A DNA stretch of 9,051 nt from Microcaldota archaeon. GTDB lineage: Archaea > Micrarchaeota > Micrarchaeia > Micrarchaeales > CABMGC01. Positions 1 through 6,063 of this stretch are shown here, in pieces. Position 1 is the first letter of the stretch. Each line of letters starts with the position of its first letter. A program made the translations under genes and the position numbers. The stretch is taken from the NCBI GenBank assembly GCA_030040595.1, contig JASHTL010000028.1, positions 1 to 9,051 of the forward strand, written 5' to 3'. The notes beneath the pieces are model-generated. The model ran no database searches, was not told where the DNA came from, and saw only the letters and a list, made by a program, of their open reading frames with translations.

Positions 1-2268
1 CTCAGAGATCGAAGAGCCGTGCTTTGTTATTATGTAGCCTATTGTAGCTCCCTCCACCTGATCCCTTGTCTTCAAACCCTCCTTGACGGCCTTCTTCGCC
101 GCGGCGAGCTCAGGAGACTTGGAATCGTAGTTGTCTATGCCCTTCCTGAGCTGCGTGTATATGACTAGGTCCTTAAGCGGCGTGTTGCCCGACTTGAGGT
201 TCGCGATCACATCCTTGACTATGGCTACGCCCTTCTCCTTGCTGCCCTCGTGCAGCACCGCTTCAAGAACCTTTCTCTGCGCCTCCCTGGCCACGAAGGA
301 CCAGTCACGCCTCACGAGCTCGAATCCTTTTATCTTTATCCTGCCGGCCTCTGAAAGAAGCGCGTACTTTTTCTTTGCGCCCTTCGCATCATCTGAGCCC
401 TTCTTGCCAACGAAGACTCCGCGCACGTAGAAGTCCTCAAGTTCCAGCTCCATCGATTCTGGAAGCGACTTGTTCACACTTCTGAGAAACTCGAGGGCAT
501 CGTCCTTTGTCTTATTGCCAAGTAGTATGAAGAGCGAGTCCGTGTCGCCGTAGAGGACCTTGAAACCGCTCTTTCCAGCCTCATCCATGGCCTTGTTTAT
601 GTAGAACCTGCCGAACGCTGTCACGCTGCTCGCGCAGTCTCTGTGATACCAGCGCGATCTCGCATACCCTAGGTATCCATAGAATGAGTTCGCGAGTATC
701 TTAAGGGCCTGCGACCTTGCGGCAAGCTCCTTGCTGTCCGGATCCTTCTTGTACGCTTTCTTGACAGCGGCACGCTCAGCAACGAGCATCTTCAGCGCTT
801 TCGGTATTATGCCAACAGGCGCCTTCTTGAACTTTATCCCATCAGGGGATTCGTAGTAATCGGTGCAGTCTGTGCAGATTGTAGACGGGTCTATGTTGTG
901 CGCTATTATTATGGAAGGGTATAGCCCGCGGAAGTCGAACACCGCTATGTTATCGTATATGCCTGCATCGGGGGTTTTTACGTAGGCTCCTTCAAATGGG
1001 TTTGCGACCCTGTACGCAATATCTGACTCGCTGGGCTTGTCCGGTATCAATTCGTTGTTGTTCCTTGCATACCTCATGAGAAGGTACTCCACCAACTGTC
1101 CCGTTGTCGAGATCGCTGCTTCTCCCAGGGTAGTGCCAGTGACCTTTGCTATTTCCACCTCAAGAGGCAGGAAGAACTCGTAAAGTTTCTCGAGCGCGAG
1201 GGAGTCGCTGAGCGAGTATTCTGCCAGCTCCTCAAGCAGTTCCCTTCCGCCGTCCCACATCTGCCAGATATTCTGCTTCTCGACAGTCACCTTCGTATCG
1301 CCCACGATCGACCTGTATACCTCTCCCAGAGTGAACCTGTTTATCTTGAGCAGCTTCTCTGATGCACCCACTATAGAAACAAACTTCGTGACGCTGTACA
1401 CGTCCATGTTTGTTCTTCCTGGTATCTTCACCGTCTCAAGGAGTCCGTGGTGCTCCGGCTTGGCCTCCTCACCATAACGCGTTATATCAAATTTTATGCC
1501 GCTCTTCTCCGCCCTCTTGAGTAGGTACGGCAAATCGAAGTTTGAGGAGTTGTACCCTGCTATCACATCGGTATTATTCTTCTTTACAACATCTGCAAAC
1601 GCGTCTATCATCTCCTTCTCTCCCTTGAGGCAGATCACAAACTTCTTGTCGATCTTCTTGGTTGTAAGGACCTTAGCCTCCTTGCCATTGGTGTAGCTTA
1701 TCATTATGGCTGGATCAAAATCGGGCTTCGGAACAACCCTGGGGTTGTACGTCTCTATGTCAAAGCAGATGTAATTGAGAGAAATGCCCTTGACGTCAGC
1801 TTTCTCCATGGAATCCAGCGCAAGCAAGTCCTTCTGCCTGTGCGCCTTTATCCTGACCCCTGACATTGGCGAGATGTCCTTGTCTATAAGATACCTTTTC
1901 CAGAAGACCACGTCGTATTCGTATACCTCGCCGAATTCCCTGAGATAGTCGCTGAGCTTAGGCACATGTCGCGTGTTGTTAACCTCTACTCTGTAAGCCT
2001 TCACGCTTTTGCCCTTAAGTCCTATCTCAACGCTCCTGGCAGACCTCGCGGATATCTCCTCGTTGTTGTCAAGAAGCTTTATCCCTTCAATGACCTTCTC
2101 GTCCGTGTTACTGCTGCTGGGGACCAGATAGAAATAGGGGTAAAACGAGAAATCGAATACAGCGAAGGCCTCGTCCTTCTGCTTTACCGTGAGCCTTATG
2201 ACGCTCCTATTCTCGAGGTTCAGATATCCAGCGTCGATTATTATGCCTTCTAGCTCTACTTCTTCCAT
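1..2268 (-). CDS. polB: DNA polymerase, archaeal family B (partial, C-terminus beyond left edge)
   Basis: Replicative or repair DNA polymerase with a 3'-5' proofreading exonuclease; 756 residues are visible and the frame is open to the edge. Exonuclease motifs: Exo I FDIETYN (D170, E172), Exo II GYNSSNFD (N240, D245), Exo III YSLSD (Y351, D355). Polymerase motifs: A DFRGLYPSII (D445), B KILANSFYG (K523), C YGDTDS (D575, D577), and KKKY at 632-635. All catalytic acids are present, so it should be active in both functions. The last visible part (GYIITKHGSSISE) matches the thumb; by comparison with Pfu-type enzymes some tens of residues are missing. No intein is seen at motifs A-C. Start: ATG at 2268 has GAGG six bases upstream; ATG 2274 and GTG 2280 are alternatives, and an in-frame TGA at 2299-2301 limits extension. 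It lies 42 bases after the SecB-like gene with no clear promoter between, so they are probably cotranscribed. Residue 448 in motif A is Gly where Ser is usual. Confidence 0.96.
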   Translation of the reverse strand, partial: MEEVELEGIIIDAGYLNLENRSVIRLTVKQKDEAFAVFDFSFYPYFYLVPSSSNTDEKVIEGIKLLDNNEEISARSARSVEIGLKGKSVKAYRVEVNNTRHVPKLSDYLREFGEVYEYDVVFWKRYLIDKDISPMSGVRIKAHRQKDLLALDSMEKADVKGISLNYICFDIETYNPRVVPKPDFDPAIMISYTNGKEAKVLTTKKIDKKFVICLKGEKEMIDAFADVVKKNNTDVIAGYNSSNFDLPYLLKRAEKSGIKFDITRYGEEAKPEHHGLLETVKIPGRTNMDVYSVTKFVSIVGASEKLLKINRFTLGEVYRSIVGDTKVTVEKQNIWQMWDGGRELLEELAEYSLSDSLALEKLYEFFLPLEVEIAKVTGTTLGEAAISTTGQLVEYLLMRYARNNNELIPDKPSESDIAYRVANPFEGAYVKTPDAGIYDNIAVFDFRGLYPSIIIAHNIDPSTICTDCTDYYESPDGIKFKKAPVGIIPKALKMLVAERAAVKKAYKKDPDSKELAARSQALKILANSFYGYLGYARSRWYHRDCASSVTAFGRFYINKAMDEAGKSGFKVLYGDTDSLFILLGNKTKDDALEFLRSVNKSLPESMELELEDFYVRGVFVGKKGSDDAKGAKKKYALLSEAGRIKIKGFELVRRDWSFVAREAQRKVLEAVLHEGSKEKGVAIVKDVIANLKSGNTPLKDLVIYTQLRKGIDNYDSKSPELAAAKKAVKEGLKTRDQVEGATIGYIITKHGSSISE

Positions 2269-2310
2269 CTCCATCCTCACAAACAGCGGATAGCAGGATC
2301 AGGTCAACGG

Positions 2311-2709
2311 TCAGGTCGTTTGCTCCAGCTTGGCTCTGGATAGGGGCAAAGGCGCAGCAAATCCTATGGAATAGGCAACCAGCGTTCCCCTGGCTCCGCA
2401 TTCAAAGTTTAGCAGGTTTATGACGTCCTCCGCATACCTTAGAGGCAGGGTCTTCTTCTCCTTCCATACGGATGTTATCTCATCGGCGTCCTTCTTGCTC
2501 TCCTTAGAGATCACGTTGCCCGTTATCTTGAGCTGTCCTATCTCCTTCGAGCCCGTTCCTTCATATACGGCTGTGAAGGTGAACCCTACAGTGACATTCT
2601 CCTTGTCAACCTTGACATCCTCGAAGTTAATGTTGAACTTCATGTTGCCTATGGCCTCGCTGACCTTCCTGTTTGCTTCTACCTTAGTTACTTCTAATCC
2701 TGTTATCAT
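2311..2709 (-). CDS. Small conserved archaeal protein, possibly SecB-like
   Basis: A 132-residue soluble protein, with no signal peptide or membrane segment. The first 80 residues alternate short beta-like strands (MITGLEVTKVEA, KFNINFEDVKVD, VTVGFTFTAVYEG, IGQLKITGNVIS). A charged stretch follows, then a C-terminal helix-like part (YAEDVINLLNFECGARG) and a tail GFAAPLPLSR. From memory, archaeal small proteins related to MJ0357 share this order of beta-rich body, C-terminal helix and proline-rich tail, and MJ0357 has been compared with the SecB chaperone fold; I give that as a tentative assignment. Start: ATG 2709 has GTGAT (2713-2717) three bases upstream and a TATA box at 2741-2750. It is the first gene of the unit that continues into polB. 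Role unknown; chaperone function would be inference only. Confidence 0.8.
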   Translation of the reverse strand: MITGLEVTKVEANRKVSEAIGNMKFNINFEDVKVDKENVTVGFTFTAVYEGTGSKEIGQLKITGNVISKESKKDADEITSVWKEKKTLPLRYAEDVINLLNFECGARGTLVAYSIGFAAPLPLSRAKLEQTT

Positions 2710-2740
2710 TTAATCACTTTATTATCTATAAAATTCAAAG

Positions 2741-2750
2741 TTTATAAATA
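2741..2750 (-). promoter_or_regulatory. TATA box of the SecB-like/polB unit
   Basis: On the minus strand this reads TATTTATAAA, a good archaeal TATA element centred about 37 bases before the ATG at 2709. It predicts a transcript starting near 2719 with a leader of about 10 bases, enough to hold the GTGAT ribosome-binding site. The same bases on the plus strand are too far from the tRNA to serve it. Confidence 0.6.
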
Positions 2751-2765
2751 CACCGCAAACATATC

Positions 2766-2774
2766 CATAAATTA
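2766..2774 (+). promoter_or_regulatory. TATA-like box of tRNA-Arg
   Basis: CATAAATTA is centred about 29 bases before the first base of the mature tRNA, which fits an archaeal tRNA promoter with little or no leader. The match to consensus is moderate. Confidence 0.45.
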
Positions 2775-2798
2775 ATGCACTGTCTATTCCTTAAAAAA

Positions 2799-2873
2799 GG
2801 GCATGTGGCGTAACTTGGATAGCGCATCGGGCTTCGGACCCGAGGGTTGCGGGTTCAAATCCCGTCATGCCCG
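2799..2873 (+). tRNA. tRNA-Arg (anticodon TCG)
   Basis: A complete 75-base cloverleaf without intron. Acceptor stem GGGCATG pairs with CATGCCC (2866-2872) and the discriminator base is G2873. The D arm is GCGT/GCGC with a 10-base loop containing GG. The anticodon stem TCGGG/CCCGA closes the loop CTTCGGA, giving anticodon TCG (codon CGA). The variable loop has 5 bases; the T arm is GCGGG/CCCGT around TTCAAAT. CCA is not encoded (CTT follows). No T-run follows, so the transcript may read into the antisense strand of the NTPase gene, whose stop codon lies within the last nine bases of the tRNA. Confidence 0.96.
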
Positions 2874-3422
2874 CTTGGCAGTAATATGAACCGGATTATG
2901 AATTGTTGCGCTTAGGTAAGCTGAAAATGCGCGTTCGGGTGATGGTTCCCTGATGGCAATGTCAGCCTCGCTCATCACCCTTCTAACTCCAGCAAATAGC
3001 TTTTGTGCCTCGTAGAGAAGCGTTCTGCTCTTGGTGCTCTGGACCCTGCCATTTATTCTCAGTGCTCTTTCCACTATGCCTGCTTCCACGCTCACCACGA
3101 AAAGGTTTTCCCTTCCAAAAGTTCTTACAAGTCCTTTGAAGAGAGCATGAAAGGACACCTCGTCGATTATAACATCACCTCTCTGTAGACTGTCGTTTAT
3201 GCGCTCCACGAGTAGAGGTTGCGCACTTGCTGAAGTGCTAGTTGGACCACGCAGTGCCATAAGCAAGGTTACGGTGCCAAATCCCTCTGCATGTGCGCTT
3301 TCTTTCATGATATCTTGAACTAGAAGGATTTCAGAATGTGGAGAGAGAGTAGCTATGTTGCCTGCCAATGTAGACTTACCTGCACCTCCAAAGCCAGTAA
3401 GTACAATTATTCTATTGGCCAC
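2865..3422 (-). CDS. P-loop NTPase, small kinase-like
   Basis: A 185-residue nucleotide-binding protein. Walker A is GFGGAGKST at residues 10-18, immediately after a first hydrophobic strand (RIIVLTG). A Walker B-like strand DVIIDEVS is at 83-90. The arginine-rich segment ERALRINGR (118-126) recalls the lid region of small nucleotide or dephospho-CoA kinases. The fold is thus probably adenylate-kinase-like (AAA_18 type); the substrate cannot be told. Start is GTG 3422, supported by a TATA box 31 bases upstream and no room for a leader. The C-terminal residues and stop (TGA at 2867-2865) overlap the 3' end of tRNA-Arg on the other strand by nine bases, which is unusual. It stands alone, with no operon partner. 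Confidence 0.82.
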   Translation of the reverse strand: MANRIIVLTGFGGAGKSTLAGNIATLSPHSEILLVQDIMKESAHAEGFGTVTLLMALRGPTSTSASAQPLLVERINDSLQRGDVIIDEVSFHALFKGLVRTFGRENLFVVSVEAGIVERALRINGRVQSTKSRTLLYEAQKLFAGVRRVMSEADIAIREPSPERAFSAYLSATIHNPVHITAKRA

Positions 3423-3448
3423 TTTAATCGATACTTTGGTTATTTTCT

Positions 3449-3456
3449 GATATAAA
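3449..3456 (-). promoter_or_regulatory. TATA box of the NTPase gene
   Basis: The minus strand reads TTTATATC in an AT-rich setting, centred about 31 bases before the GTG at 3422. This predicts a nearly leaderless mRNA and supports GTG 3422 as the start. Confidence 0.6.
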
Positions 3457-3684
3457 TAATTTGCTATTTTATCCTACTACTGAAATGGGTTTTTGGAAAA
3501 ACAAGGTATAGAGGCTCCAAATTTATGGGATAGATAAAATAACGATTTAGGCCGTTCTGCTGGCGCAGTTAGTGGCCCACATCTTGTTTCTGCCTGGGTT
3601 CGTTTCTTGTATAAAATTGAACCTGGCATCGAGACTGTTTTCAGAATCGTAGTAATAGAACCAACGACTTTTCTGCAGCGAAGG

Positions 3685-3692
3685 TTTAAATA
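3685..3692 (+). promoter_or_regulatory. TATA box of an unidentified plus-strand transcript
   Basis: TTTAAATA, preceded by AAGG, closely resembles an archaeal TATA element. It predicts a start of transcription near 3716, about five bases before ATG 3721. Nothing known follows, so it marks either a short leaderless mRNA or a non-coding RNA. Confidence 0.4.
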
Positions 3693-3720
3693 TGGAATTG
3701 GCACATAGGGATGTGGTAAG

Positions 3721-3834
3721 ATGGAGTATCTAGAACGTGAGTGCATTGCGCTTCGCGCTTGCTCATTCTCTGTCAGCTCATGCTCTAGTTCAGGATCATC
3801 ATCAGGGTCATCAGGATCCTGCATAGGAGCCTAA
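3721..3834 (+). CDS. Possible 37-residue Ser/Cys-rich small ORF
   Basis: ATG 3721 to TAA 3834 is placed correctly for leaderless translation from the TATA box at 3685-3692. The product starts MEYLERECIALRA and ends in a low-complexity Ser/Gly tail with four Cys in all (residues 8, 14, 21, 34). The Ser/Gly run is simply how the TCAGGRTCA repeats read in this frame, so coding is uncertain; the antisense frame reads the same repeats as Asp/Pro. It may equally be a non-coding RNA. No family is recognised. Confidence 0.2.
   Translation: MEYLERECIALRACSFSVSSCSSSGSSSGSSGSCIGA
3790..3819 (+). repeat. Short degenerate tandem repeat TCAGGRTCM
   Basis: Three copies of a 9-base unit: TCAGGATCA (3790-3798), TCAGGGTCA (3802-3810), TCAGGATCC (3811-3819), the first two separated by TCA. 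Too short and irregular for a CRISPR. It could be a slippage product or a protein-binding cluster. Confidence 0.5.
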
Positions 3835-3920
3835 AAGATCATCATCTTCCTTCGTGGTTCTTATGCAATCTACAAAACCTAGTCACAACCGGTCTTTCTC
3901 AGGCAACTGTACATCAGCCA

Positions 3921-3938
3921 GCGCGAGATATGTCGCGC
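3921..3938. repeat. Inverted repeat GCGCGA / TCGCGC
   Basis: A perfect 6-bp inverted repeat around the loop GATATG, GC-rich within a mixed-composition stretch. It lies 37-54 bases before ATG 3975 and could be a hairpin or an operator. There is no T-run beside it, so it is not a typical terminator. Confidence 0.35.
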
Positions 3939-3974
3939 ACAGTTCCGGAGCGGCAATCATGATAAGTGGTATAT

Positions 3975-4403
3975 ATGACAGCAATAGCATGGCATAGCGA
4001 AGGCAGATCAACTGGTGCTGGAAGAATCCGCAGCCAGGACGCAAACGGAGCGGCATCTAAAGCCGCAAGTGAGTCAGGAACGCATGACTCAGAAACTGTA
4101 TATTACGTGAAGTCACTGTCAAGGAAGATCCCTGGGGACGAGCATAGGCTGTCAGTAGTAGAGATATCAAGGGACCATGCCGATAGGATAACGGAGCTGC
4201 AAGGGCAGTTTCGCGGAGAAAACAGCCCTACTACATCAGCTGTGTTCGAACTTTACAGGCTTGAGAGGGAGCTCGGGATAGATGCAATGCCCAGGATAAA
4301 CATGGTCAGGCACGGCAACGGTGAAGTGGAGACGGAAGGCCGCAGGCTCCTCAGTTCGATAGTCATAACTTCGCGTGATATTGAGGGCTGGACAAGGGAA
4401 TAG
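3975..4403 (+). CDS. Hypothetical protein, unrecognised
   Basis: A soluble protein of 142 residues if it starts at ATG 3975; GTG 3966 is possible too. The first 35 residues are Ser/Gly/Ala-rich and probably disordered. From about residue 45 (VKSLSRKIPGDEHRLSVVEI) the sequence looks folded, with a likely helix HADRITELQGQF, a second ATSAVFELYRLERELGI-like helix, and a C-terminal segment LLSSIVITSRDIEGW. No known motif, membrane segment or zinc site. A TATA-like GTATATAT (3969-3976) overlaps the start; if it is the real promoter, transcription begins near 4000 and translation could begin at GTG 4107, giving 98 residues and dropping the low-complexity part. It ends 8 bases from the convergent membrane-protein gene. 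Codon choice in the second half (ATA, AGG) resembles the neighbours, which supports coding there. Confidence 0.55.
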   Translation: MTAIAWHSEGRSTGAGRIRSQDANGAASKAASESGTHDSETVYYVKSLSRKIPGDEHRLSVVEISRDHADRITELQGQFRGENSPTTSAVFELYRLERELGIDAMPRINMVRHGNGEVETEGRRLLSSIVITSRDIEGWTRE

Positions 4404-4411
4404 AAGCGTCT

Positions 4412-5074
4412 CTACTTACCCTTGCTTTTTGGCTTTGCATTAAACGAGAGATAGAAACCTGCGCCTAGAAAGATTATCCCAAAGAAATCAGTAAACGGTA
4501 GAAACTGGGGTATGTAGATCGCAGCCAGTGTGCCTCCTGCTGCCGGTATAACCGCACCTGCGAAGATCAGCAGCGCATACGCCTTCCTTGTCCTCACAAA
4601 ACTGTATAGCGCCCCTCCGGCAAACGTGAAGAGCGCAGGTATGTTGACTATTGCGGCAATGTCATTTGTAATTGAGGATATTATAGGATTGGCCCCGGTG
4701 ACGACTTCCTGCAATGCTGCCGTGTTTATTGGAAATACCACAAGCGATACTGCCAAGGCCACTCCAAAGACCACATTGAACCACATGTATCCTGCGGATA
4801 CGCGGCTTTTCGGGAAGACCAGGTACAACGTACCTGAACCGAGGAATCCGGCAAGCATTATGGAACCGAAAAAGTAAATCAGGTATATTGGGACGGTCCA
4901 TGCCACTATTAACGCATAGAGCTGCGTGAAGTCAGAGACCGCCCATAGAAACATTCCGACAGACCAGAGCAGAAGATGGATCTTGCACCTCTGCGCATAC
5001 ATCCTGGCCAATACCAGCGATATTGCAAGGGCAAGGATCCCGGCTATAAGCGGCAGTGCAAATTCTGCATTCAC
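4412..5074 (-). CDS. Seven-helix integral membrane protein, unrecognised family
   Basis: 220 residues with seven hydrophobic segments at roughly 4-24, 31-55, 59-87, 94-116, 131-150, 156-178 and 183-201, and a short basic tail (AKPKSKGK) that is probably cytoplasmic. Charged residues inside membrane segments are few (D48 in helix 2, D138 in helix 5, D186 at helix 7). The layout resembles sensor-type seven-helix domains, but no kinase or other output domain follows, and there is no retinal-binding lysine that I can place. Start: GTG 5074 is preferred over ATG 5128, because a TATA box (5095-5102) lies inside the longer version, about 24 bases before GTG 5074, and the first helix begins right after that GTG. 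It is divergent from the gene at 5223. Function unknown. Confidence 0.8.
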   Translation of the reverse strand: MNAEFALPLIAGILALAISLVLARMYAQRCKIHLLLWSVGMFLWAVSDFTQLYALIVAWTVPIYLIYFFGSIMLAGFLGSGTLYLVFPKSRVSAGYMWFNVVFGVALAVSLVVFPINTAALQEVVTGANPIISSITNDIAAIVNIPALFTFAGGALYSFVRTRKAYALLIFAGAVIPAAGGTLAAIYIPQFLPFTDFFGIIFLGAGFYLSFNAKPKSKGK

Positions 5075-5094
5075 GCTATACCTTCCATGATCAA

Positions 5095-5102
5095 GTTTAA
5101 AT
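5095..5102 (-). promoter_or_regulatory. TATA box of the seven-helix membrane protein gene
   Basis: The minus strand reads ATTTAAAC, centred about 24 bases before GTG 5074. This predicts a leaderless mRNA and argues against the upstream ATG 5128 as start. Confidence 0.5.
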
Positions 5103-5167
5103 GGTTTTGCACAATTCCTTCGGGGCATTTATCGTCTGGAAGGGCTGCTGCGAGTCTTTGGCTAAGA

Positions 5168-5175
5168 TATATAAA
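5168..5175 (+). promoter_or_regulatory. TATA box of the four-helix membrane protein gene
   Basis: TATATAAA in an AT-rich stretch predicts a transcription start near 5198 and a leader of about 25 bases before ATG 5223. A second candidate, TTTTATA at 5184-5190, would give a leader of about 9 bases. Confidence 0.5.
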
Positions 5176-5222
5176 TTGCTTAGTTTTATACGTACTAGGA
5201 CTGACTGTAAAATGGTCATTGT

Positions 5223-5621
5223 ATGGATGCGGGATCGATAGCCAAATGGGCAATAGTGGGAGGAATAGTAGCAATAGTGCTGGAATTCATAGTAGGAGCG
5301 GCAGCAGGAGCGGCGTCGGCGGCAACGTATGACATAGGTTTTATCGTGTTGCTGATCGGCGGATTCGTATCCGGGTGGATGCTTAAGTCAAACCACACCG
5401 ATAACGCCGTTGCCGGTGCCGTTTCAGGACTGATATATATCGTACTGGGAGTCCTCATAATATTCCCTGTATTTACTCACAAGATGGACAGCGCAGGCGT
5501 TGCCGTAGTGGCAATAATTGTGGGATTAATACTCGGAGCAATCGGAGGAGTAGTGGGCGGATTACTTGCATCTCCGAAGAAGAGCTCCCAGAAAAGCTCC
5601 AAGCCTAGAAAAAAGAGATAA
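5223..5621 (+). CDS. Four-helix glycine/alanine-rich membrane protein (DUF5518-like)
   Basis: 132 residues: hydrophobic segments at about 8-34, 37-54, 60-82 and 91-117, then a strongly basic, probably cytoplasmic tail (KKSSQKSSKPRKKR). The helices are rich in small residues, with GGxxx and GxxxG spacing (GLILGAIGGVVGG), typical of tightly packed helices. Size and pattern recall the DUF5518 group of archaeal membrane proteins, but no diagnostic residue confirms this. Start ATG 5223 is the first in-frame start after the promoter. A 6-bp inverted repeat AAGAGA/TCTCTT (5613-5634) spans the stop codon and may fold in the mRNA, but has no T-run. The gene stands alone; role unknown. Confidence 0.78.
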   Translation: MDAGSIAKWAIVGGIVAIVLEFIVGAAAGAASAATYDIGFIVLLIGGFVSGWMLKSNHTDNAVAGAVSGLIYIVLGVLIIFPVFTHKMDSAGVAVVAIIVGLILGAIGGVVGGLLASPKKSSQKSSKPRKKR

Positions 5622-5702
5622 GTGCAAGTCTCTTACTTCCTGATGAGGCCATTGTCACTGTAAGCCATGGCTGCGGAAGCTAAAGGTCTATTAAACCATC
5701 AA

Positions 5703-5711
5703 CTTTATAAA
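5703..5711 (+). promoter_or_regulatory. TATA box of the ArsR-SRPBCC operon
   Basis: CTTTATAAA is centred 27 bases before ATG 5734, so the mRNA should start at or next to the start codon. It is contained in the left arm of the dyad at 5705-5726. Confidence 0.65.
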
Positions 5712-5726
5712 GTGATTACTTTATAA
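5705..5726. promoter_or_regulatory. Operator: perfect 9-bp dyad, probably ArsR autoregulation site
   Basis: TTATAAAGT (5705-5713) and ACTTTATAA (5718-5726) are perfect inverted copies around the spacer GATT. The left arm covers the TATA box and the right arm ends 7 bases before the ATG. Dimeric winged-helix repressors of the ArsR family bind such imperfect or perfect dyads, and here binding would block TBP directly. Assignment to the gene next to it is inference from position and symmetry. Confidence 0.7.
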
Positions 5727-5733
5727 TATATCC

Positions 5734-6057
5734 ATGGATGCATTCTATGCCCTTGCTGAGCCGAGAAGGAGAAGGATAATAGAGATTGTCGCAGCCAGCG
5801 GGCAGCTTTCCGCAACTGAGATAGCAAACAGGTTCGACATAACAGCGCAGGCTGTATCCCAGCACCTTGGCGTGCTCCTGCAGACTGATCTTCTGAAGGT
5901 CCACAAGCGCGCGCAGCAGCGCATATACGAGATAAACCCGGACAAGGTCCTCGAGGTTGAGGCTTGGACCGAGAAGACCCTAAGGACATGGAACGGAAGG
6001 CTCGACAGGCTTGACAGGGTACTACAGGATGAAAAGAAGGCTAATGCTAAAAAGTGA
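5734..6057 (+). CDS. ArsR-family winged-helix transcriptional regulator
   Basis: 107 residues. The N-terminal ALAEPRRRRIIEIVAASGQLSATEIANRF is the family's first helices, followed by the recognition helix region ITAQAVSQHLGVLL (36-49) and a wing (LLKVHKRAQQRIYEIN, 53-68). The C-terminal part, EVEAWTEKTLRTWNGRLDRLDRVL, is the helix typical of the ArsR subgroup paired with AHSA1/SRPBCC genes. No cysteine is present at all, so it does not sense metal through the classical Cys sites. It starts at ATG 5734, 27 bases after a TATA box, so it is probably leaderless, and it sits behind a perfect dyad that it likely binds. The stop is followed six bases later by the SRPBCC start. It probably represses its own operon; the inducer is unknown. 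Confidence 0.9.
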   Translation: MDAFYALAEPRRRRIIEIVAASGQLSATEIANRFDITAQAVSQHLGVLLQTDLLKVHKRAQQRIYEINPDKVLEVEAWTEKTLRTWNGRLDRLDRVLQDEKKANAKK

Positions 6058-6063
6058 TTGCAC

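Larger units (their letters stand above)
3423..3965. other. Long stretch without a convincing gene
   Basis: Apart from the NTPase promoter, this region shows no recognisable protein. It contains a good plus-strand TATA box (3685-3692) followed by a 37-codon ORF, short degenerate TCAGGRTCA repeats (3790-3819), a 10-base palindrome CAGGATCCTG (3812-3821) and a 6-bp inverted repeat with a 6-base loop (3921-3938). A minus-strand ORF (3477-3824) has an acidic start and an unconvincing remainder. It may hold a small RNA or be decayed accessory DNA. Confidence 0.5.

Noticed and set aside
1966..2253. Plus-strand 95-residue ORF
   Set aside because: It is antisense to the N-terminal domain of the polymerase, with no promoter or family resemblance.
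3590..3630. Imperfect stem CTGGGTTC / GAACCTGG, looking like a tRNA T-arm remnant
   Set aside because: Two of the eight pairs are G-T, the loop is 17 bases, and no other tRNA arm can be found nearby.
3477..3824. Minus-strand 115-residue ORF with an acidic start (MQDPDDPDDDPELEHEL)
   Set aside because: The acidic part is the TCAGGRTCA repeat read in one frame, the rest has no domain-like pattern, and it runs antisense across a good TATA box. Upstream there is only a weak TATA-like TGCATAAG. Not called as a gene.
3760..3825. Possible C/D box guide RNA on the minus strand (TGATGA and CTGA boxes)
   Set aside because: Several TGATGA and CTGA words occur, but their spacing does not give a C - guide - D' - C' - guide - D order. 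They come from the short repeat.
2874..4411. Complete integrative element next to tRNA-Arg
   Set aside because: No integrase, recombinase or clear copy of the tRNA 3' end was found, so only an old insertion edge can be suggested.
5640..5700. C-box-like CTGATGA between the four-helix gene and the ArsR operon
   Set aside because: No D box CTGA or C'/D' pair follows at the right spacing, so a guide RNA is not supported.
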